The notes under the pieces: generated by a model | Told to the model about the DNA's origin: nothing | Databases searched by the model: none | Seen by the model: only the letters and a program-made list of their open reading frames with translations | Assembly: GCA_023715865.1 (NCBI GenBank) | Contig: JAMBOW010000001.1 | Span: forward strand, 1,488,001 to 1,552,000 | Length of the DNA: 64,000 nucleotides | Source: Neobacillus mesonae | GTDB taxonomy: Bacteria; Bacillota; Bacilli; Paenibacillales; Paenibacillaceae | Direction: 5' to 3' | Translations under genes and position numbers: made by a program | Part shown: in pieces, positions 26,997 through 35,989 of the stretch | How the letters are laid out: each line of letters starts with the position of its first letter | Numbering within the stretch: the stretch's first letter is position 1

Positions 26997-28613
26997 CTAA
27001 ACGGTTATACCTTTTATCTCGGCAGCGATTTTTTCCCTCAGTGCCTTCTTGCTCACTTTACCTACGGCTGTCATCGGGAAGGAATCAACAAACTCCACAC
27101 GGTCGGGTATTTTATAATCAGCAACGCCGCGATTACGCAAAAACAGCCGTATTTCCTGAAATGTCGGTGTCTGATTCTTCGGTATGATATAGGCACAAAT
27201 TCGTTCACCCAAATAAGCATCCGGCATGGAAACGACAGCTGCATCATGTACCGCTTCATGCGCAAGCAGGTGATTCTCCAGCTCTTCCGCCGCCACCTTC
27301 TCTCCGCCACGGTTAATTTGATCCTTCGCTCTGCCCTCGACAACGATATAACCTTCGTTGGTCATACGAACCAAGTCCCCTGTCCGGTAAAATCCATCCT
27401 CCGTAAAGGCCTTCTTGTTATGTTCATCCGCCATATAATAGCCACGGATCGTATACGGGCCGCGGGTTAACAGATGCCCTGTTTCACCTGGAGCGACTGG
27501 AACATCATCTTCATCAACGATAAGTATTTCATCATCCGGAGAAATAGGTCTGCCTTGGGTGTATAAAATAAGCTCCTTCGGATCATCCAGCCTTGTGTAA
27601 TTGACGAGTCCCTCCGCCATGCCAAACACCTGCTGAAGAGTACAGTCAAACACTTCGTTCACCTTGATTGCTGCTTCTGTAGTAAAATTGGCTCCTCCCA
27701 CCTGCAGCACCTTAAGTGAAGAAAGGTCCTCCTTACGAGTCTTAGCAGCTTCAAGCCATACAAGTGCAAGAGGCGGAACAAGTGCGGTAAGGGTCACTTT
27801 TTCTTGTTCAATAAGCTTGAAAGTCACATCGGGGCTCGGTCCTGGTGACATCACAACCGTTCCGCCCGCGTAAAGAGTACCCAGCACGCCAGGTGAGCTG
27901 AGCGGGAAATTATGTGCTGCGGGCAATGCAGCCATGTATATACTTGTTGAGTTTAATCCGCAAATTTCCGCACTCCCATGGAGGCTGTAGATATACTCAT
28001 CATGGGTACGAGGAATTAGCTTGGGCAGCCCGGTACTTCCGCCGCTCAGCTGAAGAAAGGCAACGTCCCCTGAATTGACCTCAGGAAGTGCAACCTTATC
28101 TTGATACAGCTCCTCAAATGATAAGAACCCTCCGGGTTCGCCCACTACGATAATATGCTTCAGGGAAGGCACCTCTGCCGCCACGTCCTCCGCAAGGCTG
28201 CGATAATCATAACCGCTGTATTTATCTGGGATGATGTAAGCTGCAGCATTCGAAAACTCGGCGAAATACTTAATCTCGCTTTTTCGATGCGAAGGCAGCG
28301 CAAATACAGGAAGCGCTCCGATACGGAAGAGCGCAAATATGACTGCAGTAAACTCTGCTATATTGGGGAGCTGAAGCACCACTCGGTCATCTTTCTGTAT
28401 GCCCAGTCCGATAAATCCTGCTGCCAAACGATCGGCTTTCTCGTCCAGCTCTCGATAGCTCCATCTTCTTGTTCCGCAGACAACAGCCGTATGTTCCTTA
28501 TATTCATTTGCTCTTCTCTTCAGCATTTCTCCAAAAGTTATGCCCTGCCAGTATCCTGCTTTCCGGTATTTATCCGCTGCCTCTTTCGGCCAAGCTGTAC
28601 AGCCTTTGAGCAT
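26997..28613 (-). CDS. dhbE: 2,3-dihydroxybenzoate-AMP ligase DhbE
   Basis: A 538-residue stand-alone adenylation enzyme that activates 2,3-DHB as the AMP ester and loads it on DhbB. Visible motifs: [19 protein letters not shown] (A3), [11 protein letters not shown] with the aryl-acid pocket Asn and Ser, [17 protein letters not shown] (A5), FYRTGDLVR (A7), [18 protein letters not shown] (A8), and the catalytic lysine near the end in [12 protein letters not shown]. Length equals that of Bacillus DhbE/EntE. The ATG overlaps the dhbC stop by one base, indicating translational coupling. Confidence 0.97.
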   Translation of the reverse strand: MLKGCTAWPKEAADKYRKAGYWQGITFGEMLKRRANEYKEHTAVVCGTRRWSYRELDEKADRLAAGFIGLGIQKDDRVVLQLPNIAEFTAVIFALFRIGALPVFALPSHRKSEIKYFAEFSNAAAYIIPDKYSGYDYRSLAEDVAAEVPSLKHIIVVGEPGGFLSFEELYQDKVALPEVNSGDVAFLQLSGGSTGLPKLIPRTHDEYIYSLHGSAEICGLNSTSIYMAALPAAHNFPLSSPGVLGTLYAGGTVVMSPGPSPDVTFKLIEQEKVTLTALVPPLALVWLEAAKTRKEDLSSLKVLQVGGANFTTEAAIKVNEVFDCTLQQVFGMAEGLVNYTRLDDPKELILYTQGRPISPDDEILIVDEDDVPVAPGETGHLLTRGPYTIRGYYMADEHNKKAFTEDGFYRTGDLVRMTNEGYIVVEGRAKDQINRGGEKVAAEELENHLLAHEAVHDAAVVSMPDAYLGERICAYIIPKNQTPTFQEIRLFLRNRGVADYKIPDRVEFVDSFPMTAVGKVSKKALREKIAAEIKGITV

Positions 28614-29887
28614 TAAGCTCCCTCCTCATTCATTCTCGTTTCGGATTCGTTCCTGAAGCCAATAGCCTGAAGAAACGTTCCCATTTTCGCTGAGGTTTCC
28701 CTCAGTTCTTCCTCCGGCCGCGAGCCTGCTACGATTCCAGCACCGGCAAATAGTCTAACGCTGTTTCCTTCCACCTCGGCACAGCGGATCGTTACCGCCC
28801 ATTCACCGTCCCCGGATGCATCACACCAGCCTACAGCTCCCGAATAATAGCCTCGTTCAAATGTTTCAATCTCTTTAATGAGGGTTCTTGCTTCACTGGT
28901 CGGTGTACCGCATACCGCAGGTGTCGGATGCAAAGCGTATACTAGCTCTAAGGAAGAGACGTCACTGCTGATCAGCTCCCCTCGAATCGTAGTCGCCAAA
29001 TGCCACATCGTTTCCGTAGCTACGAGTGACGGCCTGTCCGGAACATCGAGCTTCTTGCAGAATGGTTTGAGCGCCTCTGCGATGGCATGTGTTACAAAAG
29101 CGTGCTCATGTAGATCTTTTGCTGACTCGAGTAAATTTGCTGCCCTCTTGCGATCTTCCTCTGGGTCGTCACTTCGCGGTATTGAACCAGCCAGCGGTTT
29201 GGAGATGACTTCGAGTCCTTTTTTGGATATAAGTAATTCAGGACTTGCACCTAGCAGCGTAATGCTGGCATCCTTGTGCTCGGTCTTTTGACCATCACCT
29301 TCATGCATCCGCTGTTTCTCTATGGGTACGGCAAACGTATAACCGCTTGTGTTATGGAGAGCAAGCTGGCGGAGCAGTGCACTGGCTTCAATCGGGTGAT
29401 CGCAGGCAATATGGAGGGATCTCGCCAGTACGGTTTTATTCATTCGACCTTCTTTGATACATTTAAGCAGCTTTACCACGCCATTTTGGTACTCCTCAGG
29501 ATCTGGTACGGGGGTTGCGATGTAATCCGACATGTTCAGCGCCTTCGTATGCTCCGGTTTTTCTTTCGCCATTTCCGAGTTATCCGCCAGGCCGTCTGAT
29601 CGCATAAACGAACTTGGAATATAGAGCTGCACGGGGTCTTCACTATCGAACGGAACTGCCCCGACGAGGATGCATGGTTTTCCTGCTGTTTTTTCATGGA
29701 TGCTCAGAATTTCAGTTGCTTGTCCGGCCAGCTCCTTCCATTCCTTTGCGCCTTTGTTCAGCACTCGGAGCGAACATCCCTCTGCTAGCAAAGTGTGTTG
29801 AAGTGTAGCAAAAAAGAAATGCTCCCCTGGCGTATACTGATCAAGCAGCTGCAGTGCCCGACTACCCTCTGTCATACTCGTTCTCAT
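28613..29887 (-). CDS. dhbC: Isochorismate synthase DhbC
   Basis: 424 residues of the chorismate-binding (MenF/EntC/DhbC) family, converting chorismate to isochorismate, the first step towards 2,3-DHB. Visible are [59 protein letters not shown] and [14 protein letters not shown], the standard Mg and substrate motifs. The ATG at 29887 is chosen because AGGAGG lies nine bases before it; an in-frame ATG at 29908 has no ribosome site. It follows dhbA by about 30 bases. Confidence 0.96.
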   Translation of the reverse strand: MRTSMTEGSRALQLLDQYTPGEHFFFATLQHTLLAEGCSLRVLNKGAKEWKELAGQATEILSIHEKTAGKPCILVGAVPFDSEDPVQLYIPSSFMRSDGLADNSEMAKEKPEHTKALNMSDYIATPVPDPEEYQNGVVKLLKCIKEGRMNKTVLARSLHIACDHPIEASALLRQLALHNTSGYTFAVPIEKQRMHEGDGQKTEHKDASITLLGASPELLISKKGLEVISKPLAGSIPRSDDPEEDRKRAANLLESAKDLHEHAFVTHAIAEALKPFCKKLDVPDRPSLVATETMWHLATTIRGELISSDVSSLELVYALHPTPAVCGTPTSEARTLIKEIETFERGYYSGAVGWCDASGDGEWAVTIRCAEVEGNSVRLFAGAGIVAGSRPEEELRETSAKMGTFLQAIGFRNESETRMNEEGA

Positions 29888-29919
29888 TAGACCTAGCCTC
29901 CTAACCATTTCTTTTACGG

Positions 29920-30702
29920 TTACATTCCGAGTGTTGCTCCACCATCTACTCTGAACTCAGACATCGTTATATGCTTTGCCTTATCTGATACTAAGAAAGC
30001 AACTGTATTCGCAATATCCTCGGCATCGGCTATTCTGCCAAGGGGGATGCCAACCCGATAATTTTCCAGAGAACCGCCTATAACAGTCTCAGCTCCCAGC
30101 TCATCCGTCCACATGCCTCGCTGCATGTCGGTATCCGTTGAACCCGGTGAGACAATGTTGCACCGTATACCGTGCTGAGCAAGCTCAAGACCGAGGCATT
30201 TAGTAAAATGAGCGGCAGCCGCTTTGGAAGCGGCATATGCAGACATGTTCATTCGAGGCATGGCGTATGCATTCGAGCCCACAGTGACGATAACGCCAGA
30301 TTTACGTGGTATCATATGACGGGCTGCTGCTCTGCTCACATAAAAGACGCCGTGTGTGTTTACAGCAAACGTCTGGTGCCAATCCTCATCATCCATAAAA
30401 GCGACTGGCCCTGTATCAAGAACACCCGCTACATTGACAACCATATCGATATGACCCAGCTCGCGAACAATTTGCTCTACCGCATGATCGACTGAGCTGC
30501 TTTCACGCACATCTGCCGGGAATGCGGCTGCTCTTCCCCCCTCTTTTTGCAATTCCTTTACGGTTTCATGAAGCTGAGCTGCATTATAATCTATAAGAGC
30601 AACTTGAATTTCATCTGCGGCCAATACCCTTGCCACCGCTTTGCCAATTCCTTGAGCTGCTCCTGTAACGACGGCAACTTTTTCTTTCTGTTTTCCTTCC
30701 AT
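29920..30702 (-). CDS. dhbA: 2,3-dihydro-2,3-dihydroxybenzoate dehydrogenase DhbA
   Basis: A 260-residue short-chain dehydrogenase that oxidises 2,3-dihydro-2,3-DHB to 2,3-DHB with NAD+. It has the Rossmann TGAAQGIG (14-21), the NVAGVLD segment, the catalytic Ser in VTVGSNAY and the YAASK motif, then PGSTDTDMQ and the C-terminal DGGATLGM typical of DhbA/EntA. It is the first gene of the operon, behind two Fur boxes and a TATAAT -10 box. Confidence 0.95.
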   Translation of the reverse strand: MEGKQKEKVAVVTGAAQGIGKAVARVLAADEIQVALIDYNAAQLHETVKELQKEGGRAAAFPADVRESSSVDHAVEQIVRELGHIDMVVNVAGVLDTGPVAFMDDEDWHQTFAVNTHGVFYVSRAAARHMIPRKSGVIVTVGSNAYAMPRMNMSAYAASKAAAAHFTKCLGLELAQHGIRCNIVSPGSTDTDMQRGMWTDELGAETVIGGSLENYRVGIPLGRIADAEDIANTVAFLVSDKAKHITMSEFRVDGGATLGM

Positions 30703-30724
30703 TCCGACAACACCTCTAAATTAT

Positions 30725-30760
30725 TGAGAATGATTATCAATTTGTTGATAACGATTCTCA
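30725..30760. promoter_or_regulatory. Double Fur box in the dhb promoter
   Basis: Two 7-1-7 Fur motifs, TGAGAATGATTATCA (30725-30739) and TGATAACGATTCTCA (30746-30760), lie 21 bases apart centre to centre. The second abuts a leftward -10 TATAAT (30765-30760). Iron-loaded Fur bound here would block RNA polymerase. Confidence 0.88.
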
Positions 30761-30812
30761 TTATAGTGAAGCAATATGCTGCAAACCATGGATTTTATCC
30801 GGCATTTTCCAT

Positions 30813-30855
30813 AAAAAAAAGCATGCGTTTCTTGTCGTTTTCGACAACCGCATGC
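30813..30855 (-). terminator. Terminator of the AAA ATPase gene
   Basis: Leftward GCATGCG...CGCATGC stem with an inner TTGTCG/CGACAA stem, followed by eight Ts. It separates the ATPase gene from the dhb promoter. Confidence 0.88.
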
Positions 30856-30873
30856 CTGTCATAAGTACTAATT

Positions 30874-31623
30874 TTAACCTTTCAACAATTCCTTCAGCAT
30901 CTGATCCTTATGATTCAAAAAGTGCTTCATAATAATATAGTGTTCCGTCTCTTCAAGAGGTACAACTTCTGCGCCTTTGCTCGTAAGCTGATAGATGATG
31001 CTGTCGGGATATGCCATTAATATTGGTGAGTGGGTTGAAATGACAAACTGTGACCCCTGACCTACCAGCTCATGCAGTCTTGAGAGCATGGACATCTGCC
31101 GGAAAGGAGACAACGCTGCCTCAGGTTCATCAAGAAAATAGAGCCCTCTTCCCCCAAACCGATGTAAAAATGCAGAGAAAAAGGACTCCCCGTGAGACTG
31201 CTCATGAAGAGACTTCCCCCCATAGGAATGTTTAATCTGACGGCCATAGCCTGCCTCCTCATCCAAGGCATCGATATATGTAGCAACATTATAATAGCTC
31301 TCAGCACGGAAGAAGAAACCATTTCGCGGCTTTACCCCTCCCCTAATCAGTTTGATCACATCATGCAAGCTGGAATGCGTTTCTTTTGTGGCAAAGGAAA
31401 AATTTTTACTTCCCCCTTCTGGATTAAAGCCGCATGCTACAGCGATTGCTTCCATAAGCGTTGATTTGCCTACTCCATTCTCACCCACGATATAGGTTAC
31501 CTTCGGGTGAAATTCCAGCTCTTCGATATGACGGATCGCTTCAATATTAAAGGGATACTCCCGTCTGTCAGTTGATGAAATATACATTTTTCTCAGAAAG
31601 TACTGATTCAGTGAGTGATCCAC
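30874..31623 (-). CDS. AAA-family ATPase (ABC/SMC-like single domain)
   Basis: A 249-residue stand-alone ATPase of the AAA_21/AAA_23 type. Walker A is VGENGVGKSTLMEA, the signature-like sequence is HGESFFSAFLHR, and Walker B is GLYFLDEPEAALSP followed by QFVISTHSPILMAYP. There are no membrane-transporter partners or coupled nuclease. Its promoter faces that of the FeuA-like gene, and a Fur box lies between them, so it is probably iron-repressed. Its role is not known to me; similar small ATPases are widespread in Bacillota. A dedicated terminator follows. Confidence 0.8.
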   Translation of the reverse strand: MDHSLNQYFLRKMYISSTDRREYPFNIEAIRHIEELEFHPKVTYIVGENGVGKSTLMEAIAVACGFNPEGGSKNFSFATKETHSSLHDVIKLIRGGVKPRNGFFFRAESYYNVATYIDALDEEAGYGRQIKHSYGGKSLHEQSHGESFFSAFLHRFGGRGLYFLDEPEAALSPFRQMSMLSRLHELVGQGSQFVISTHSPILMAYPDSIIYQLTSKGAEVVPLEETEHYIIMKHFLNHKDQMLKELLKG

Positions 31624-31707
31624 CTTTTTTCAACTGCCTCCCTTTATACAGATCTTTTTCTACTATTATAATTTACTTTTCGCTAATCAAAAAAATAGAT
31701 TGCAAAT

Positions 31708-31726
31708 GATAATGAGAATTGTTATC
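31708..31726. promoter_or_regulatory. Fur box between the AAA ATPase and feuA-like genes
   Basis: GATAATGAGAATTGTTATC matches the 19-base Fur consensus at 15 positions. It sits 85 bases upstream of one gene and 41 bases upstream of the other, so it may control both. Confidence 0.78.
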
Positions 31727-31766
31727 ATTCTTTAAGTGATCTACATATATATTAGGGGGAACCAAC

Positions 31767-32780
31767 ATGTCCAAATCTAAAAAGAAAATTGCCTCGCTCC
31801 TTGCGAGTTTGCTTCTCGTATCTACGCTTCTTGCCGCTTGCGGCAGCAACAGTGATACGGGAGCTGATAATAGTACGGCACCAAACAATGCTTCACAAAC
31901 CGAAACTGAAACACCAGCAACAGATGTTGAAGAACCAACCGAGCGCACGGTCACAGATGCCATGGGCCATGAAGTTACCATTCCGGCTAATCCACAGCGC
32001 ATCATCGCTTCCTATTTAGAAGATAATTTGGTTGCATTAGGTGTAACACCTGTAGCCCAGTGGTCTATTTCAAATGGAGAAGGCGTTCAGGATTATTTGC
32101 AGGGTTCTCTGAAAGACGTTCCAACCATTCCTCATGATCTTCCATATGAACAAGTGGCAAGCTTCGAACCGGATCTAATCATTCTGGATTCAGCTGATAT
32201 GGCAAGCGGAGACAAGTACGAGCAATATTCCAAAATTGCGCCTACCTATGTTATCGGTACGGAACAAAACAATGACTGGAGAGATGAGCTCCTTAAAATA
32301 GGCGAAGTGCTTGGCAAAGATGAAGAAGCTCAAAAAGCACTTGATGATTATGACGCTAAAGCAGCTGAAGCAAAAGCAACACTTAATGAAGCTGTTGGTG
32401 AAGAGTCTGCTGCAGCAATCTGGCTCGTATCCAACCAATTCTATATGGTAAGCGAAGATCTATCCAGCGGCACCGTGATGTATAATGATCTAGGTCTTGC
32501 TGTTCCTGAGGTTGTTAAAGAAATCTCTGCTACCGGTACAGGCAACTGGCTCCCTATTTCACTTGAAAAATTGGCGGAGCTGGACGCGGATCACCTTTTC
32601 CTGATCAACAGCGACAAAGGCGCTGGCAGTGAAGCCTTAAACGAGCCCCTCTGGAAAAACATTCCGGCAGTTAAAAACGGAAACGTCTATGAGTTTGACG
32701 CTGATAAAAGCTGGCTCTACACAGGTACTGTTGCCAATAGTCAAATCGTGGATAACATCGTAGAAAGCCTCACTAAGTAA
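31767..32780 (+). CDS. feuA: Iron-siderophore ABC transporter substrate-binding lipoprotein (FeuA-like)
   Basis: A 337-residue lipoprotein. The signal peptide ends in a lipobox (LLAACG, lipidated Cys about residue 25), followed by a Ser/Thr/Asn-rich linker. The mature part is a class III binding protein with TVTDAMGHEVTIPANPQRIIA, FEPDLIILDSADM and the C-terminal ELDADHLFLINSD. It resembles FeuA, the ferric-bacillibactin binder of Bacillus, and its position next to dhb with a Fur box supports that role. No permease or ATPase genes adjoin it, so it must use components coded elsewhere. Ligand assignment is inferred from context. Confidence 0.88.
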   Translation: MSKSKKKIASLLASLLLVSTLLAACGSNSDTGADNSTAPNNASQTETETPATDVEEPTERTVTDAMGHEVTIPANPQRIIASYLEDNLVALGVTPVAQWSISNGEGVQDYLQGSLKDVPTIPHDLPYEQVASFEPDLIILDSADMASGDKYEQYSKIAPTYVIGTEQNNDWRDELLKIGEVLGKDEEAQKALDDYDAKAAEAKATLNEAVGEESAAAIWLVSNQFYMVSEDLSSGTVMYNDLGLAVPEVVKEISATGTGNWLPISLEKLAELDADHLFLINSDKGAGSEALNEPLWKNIPAVKNGNVYEFDADKSWLYTGTVANSQIVDNIVESLTK

Positions 32781-32793
32781 AATAGATATTGAA

Positions 32794-32846
32794 AAAACCT
32801 TTGAGTACAGGAGTGACACATCAGGTCACGAGACTCAAAGGTTTTT
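32794..32846 (+). terminator. Terminator of the feuA-like gene
   Basis: AAAACCTTTGAGT pairs with ACTCAAAGGTTTT around an inner GTGAC/GTCAC stem, followed by further Ts. Confidence 0.85.
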
Positions 32847-32912
32847 CTTTTTTCACAATACTCACTACTGAGGAATAACTTTCACTAAGTATTCATGATG
32901 AATCTAAACCTT

Positions 32913-35732
32913 TTATTTTACGGTTACAACGATTTTGTCTGTCTTTGTAACTCCGGCAGCGTTGACCAGCTCACCGACATATTCGTAGGTCCCTGCAGGA
33001 CGATCCTTGATCGCAACAACAGCCTGCTGTGCATTTGGAGTGCTTGTCTTCAAAGCTTGAGTATCAATAAGCACACCATTTTCATACAATCGGTAAGTGT
33101 CAGCATTCGTTCCCCACCACAGGTTCATAAATACTGAATAATTTCCGTCCCGATCCCAGTTATCATTCGACAGCACCGCTTTACCTGGATTTGCATCTGT
33201 TACGGTAACTGTAAGTCCAGAACCTTTTGTCGTTCCAAAACTATTCGTCAGCTCAAATGTATAAATATAAGTTCCATTGCTTTTGCCTTTTAATGAGGTT
33301 GTTACTGACTGTCTTTCTGGAGTCTTGTCGCTGAGCTTTTGAGTATCGATGAGCACTCCGTTTTCATACAGCTTGTATTCCGTTGCATTATTACCCCACC
33401 ACAAGTTCATCGTAATCTCGTAATTTCCGTCTCTAATCCCGGTATATCCATGGTTGCTCGTCAGGGAAGCATTCCCTGGGACACCGCTTGCAAGCACCGG
33501 CTCTTCAGGCACTTCTGGTACTTCCGGCTCTTCTGGCTGTTCAGGTACTTCCGGTTCTTCAACGACTGTAATATCCTCCAAGCCTCTCGGCTTTAATTGA
33601 TAAACTCCGCGGAAAATGGCAGATACCCCTGTAATATTAACGGTGTCGCCTTCTTGATATGGAAACTCTTCCAAAGTCAAACCTGTTCTTCCATCTACGC
33701 GAACATGATTGGTTTGTTCACCGACGGCATCAAATTCAAAAGATCCGGATGGTGAAGCTGATGTAATATTCTGAATCGTCACATTAGACAAGGTCACGAG
33801 TTGGCCTTGATTACTGTCGCCCACGGCTTCCACTAATTTAGATTCAGGCTGATCAGCAGAACCAATTTTTTCAATAGATACAATATCCGCTAGCTCAAGC
33901 TCTGTATTGTATAGAGTAAGAGGAGCAGTAATTTGTACTTTATCGCCTACATTAAATCCGCTTTGGGTTTGATATACGTAAATCCCTGCTGTTTCATCCT
34001 GAATATAGAAGGCTTGTCCGCCAAATGCTCCCGGCTGAGTCGTCACTACACCCTCTACTTTGACTACGGTGCCTTCAGGCTGCAGCCTTGCTTCATTGAT
34101 CGGTATTAAAGTAACCTCTGGCGATTCCTCCCCCACCTCCGGCAATGGTTCTGCCGGAACATTCGCGATGGTCACAGGGGAGGTTAATAGATTTGAGCCG
34201 TTTTGTCTCAGCCTTAAATTCGCAGTTCCCGAAGTTCCCGGTCTGATTTGTACGTTCAAATCTTTAATTGCTGTTCCCTGGCTATTTGCGGTTACGCTGA
34301 AGGTCTGGCTATAACCATATGCGCTTGGCCACGTACCGTCCGCATTTTGTACTTTTGCTACCTGTGTTCCACCTGCTAAATATACCCCTAAGCTGTAACC
34401 TGACAAGGTGCTGTTCGGTGCAAGGTCATTAATAACGACGCGAACCTGGAACGTTTCCGCATTTGGAAGCTCGTCCTGGTGAACAAAGCTGTAAGCCGGG
34501 TTCGTCGGTGCAGGAGTAGAGCTTCCATACGAGCCTGGCTTAAAGGTCGAAGGATCCCACCATTTGTAGCCTGCAGCAGGCTGGGACCAAGGCTCAGCCT
34601 GTGGTTCTGTCGAAGCGGCCGGCTCTTCAAAAGGCAGCAGTTCCGTTGCCTGATCAAGCTCAAGACCAGATACTTCAGTCAAATCTGAATAGTCTTCCTG
34701 GTCAGTTAACCAATTGATCAGGTTCACCAGCAGTACTGCATCATCCTGCTCCTTGAAACCATCATATGTTGTTTTCTTGGCGCCTGTTTCTTCACGCAAA
34801 TATTTAGGAGTAGCATCCTCGACTGGTGAGGAGTCCCCAATGAAAGCCGCTTTTCCAAGGCCTACCTTAGATACGGCTACGTAAGGACCTTCCTCAACTC
34901 CTCCGCCCATGTACACTCCTTGATCAACTGCATTACCCCAAGCTTCGTCCGTTTCAGGCACGTACACAATACCTTTCGCTTTGGTTGGATCTGTAATGAC
35001 CATGGTAGAGCCAGCGTGCATAGCCACTGCAGATACACCTTCCGTAATACCAAAAGCTTGATCAGGATCAACGATATGATTAGCGGTTACATTTCCAAGC
35101 GCGTTATAGCGGAAACGTACACCAAAATTATCAGAAAGCCAATCGGAGCTGACTACACCCTGCATAGCAGCAGAATTTTTCTCTTCCGCACTCATCCCTT
35201 TCGTCGGATCTGTCCAGGCTCCTCTGCGGTAACCGTTCATAGCTTCTGAACCGTCCCAGCGGTTTTTATTTCTGTCCGCATTATAGTGATCTCCGATGAA
35301 GAAGATACTTCCTCCATCTTCCACATACTGCTCCATCGCTTCTTGCTCACTTTGTTTGAAGGGAATGTTCGGTTCTGCTATAACAAATGCGTCATAGTCT
35401 GACAGGTCGCTCAGTGTGATCGGGGTTGATTTGCGAAGCTCTTTTACATAAAATCCATCCTCAGCCAAGGCATTTCCAAAATCGGAAAATCCGCCGTCAA
35501 TAACCCAGTCTGCCGCACCCGCTGTCTGCGCGTGTGAATTATCAAACAATACTTTTTTACCCGCATTCTCATTGATAATCTTTGCATTAATAAAAGGCGC
35601 CGGATCTGCCGGACCTTCGGCATTTACCTCGCCTGCATACCATCCCGTGTGAATAGCAGCTGCCAGAGATAGTGCTAAAACAGACTTGAACCATCTGCGG
35701 CTTCTTAGCCTTGAGTTCATCTCCCTCATCAT
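32913..35732 (-). CDS. Large secreted protein with GATase-like, OB-fold and chitinase-type FN3-like domains
   Basis: 939 residues. A signal peptide (RSRRWFKSVLALSLAAAIHT, cleaved near VNA-EG) is followed by: a class-I-glutamine-amidotransferase-like alpha/beta domain (about 50-330; VLFDNSHAQT, YDAFVIAEP, YVEDGGSIFFIGDHYNAD); a linker and beta domain; an OB-fold nucleic-acid-binding-type domain (about 540-700; GVVTTQPGAFGGQAFYIQD); a Pro/Glu linker; and two tandem C-terminal repeats with NLWWGNNATEYKLYENGVLID and its counterpart, the module found in secreted chitinases and carbohydrate enzymes. No catalytic set is complete, so activity is uncertain (nuclease-associated or carbohydrate-binding). 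AGGAGG precedes the first ATGs. Confidence 0.78.
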   Translation of the reverse strand: MMREMNSRLRSRRWFKSVLALSLAAAIHTGWYAGEVNAEGPADPAPFINAKIINENAGKKVLFDNSHAQTAGAADWVIDGGFSDFGNALAEDGFYVKELRKSTPITLSDLSDYDAFVIAEPNIPFKQSEQEAMEQYVEDGGSIFFIGDHYNADRNKNRWDGSEAMNGYRRGAWTDPTKGMSAEEKNSAAMQGVVSSDWLSDNFGVRFRYNALGNVTANHIVDPDQAFGITEGVSAVAMHAGSTMVITDPTKAKGIVYVPETDEAWGNAVDQGVYMGGGVEEGPYVAVSKVGLGKAAFIGDSSPVEDATPKYLREETGAKKTTYDGFKEQDDAVLLVNLINWLTDQEDYSDLTEVSGLELDQATELLPFEEPAASTEPQAEPWSQPAAGYKWWDPSTFKPGSYGSSTPAPTNPAYSFVHQDELPNAETFQVRVVINDLAPNSTLSGYSLGVYLAGGTQVAKVQNADGTWPSAYGYSQTFSVTANSQGTAIKDLNVQIRPGTSGTANLRLRQNGSNLLTSPVTIANVPAEPLPEVGEESPEVTLIPINEARLQPEGTVVKVEGVVTTQPGAFGGQAFYIQDETAGIYVYQTQSGFNVGDKVQITAPLTLYNTELELADIVSIEKIGSADQPESKLVEAVGDSNQGQLVTLSNVTIQNITSASPSGSFEFDAVGEQTNHVRVDGRTGLTLEEFPYQEGDTVNITGVSAIFRGVYQLKPRGLEDITVVEEPEVPEQPEEPEVPEVPEEPVLASGVPGNASLTSNHGYTGIRDGNYEITMNLWWGNNATEYKLYENGVLIDTQKLSDKTPERQSVTTSLKGKSNGTYIYTFELTNSFGTTKGSGLTVTVTDANPGKAVLSNDNWDRDGNYSVFMNLWWGTNADTYRLYENGVLIDTQALKTSTPNAQQAVVAIKDRPAGTYEYVGELVNAAGVTKTDKIVVTVK

Positions 35733-35884
35733 TCTCCTCCTAAAAAGTAAATATATGGTATATCACAAATCTATTCTATCATCCGATATTTAAAAAATAT
35801 CTACTATTATGTAAAATAACGAATAAATAAACTGCTAGATTCATGTATCTTTTGTCTGTTTTCCCCTTATGCTCGCAGTAAATT

Positions 35885-35936
35885 AAAAAATCCCCTCCGT
35901 TCAACAAGATTTTGCTCTTGTCTACTAGAAGGGGAT
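35885..35936 (-). terminator. Terminator of the ABC ATPase gene
   Basis: Leftward TCCCCT.. and AGGGGA arms enclose a second stem (ACAAGAGCAAAATCTTGT) and are followed by a T-run, about 55 bases after the stop. Confidence 0.7.
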
Positions 35937-35989
35937 GTTGTCATTTTAAGATTTTTTTCATGTATAAACTATTTAATAGCAATATCGGT

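Noticed and set aside
30725..30873. AAA ATPase gene as the first gene of the dhb operon
   Set aside because: A strong terminator (30813-30855) and the dhb Fur promoter lie between them, so they are separate transcripts.
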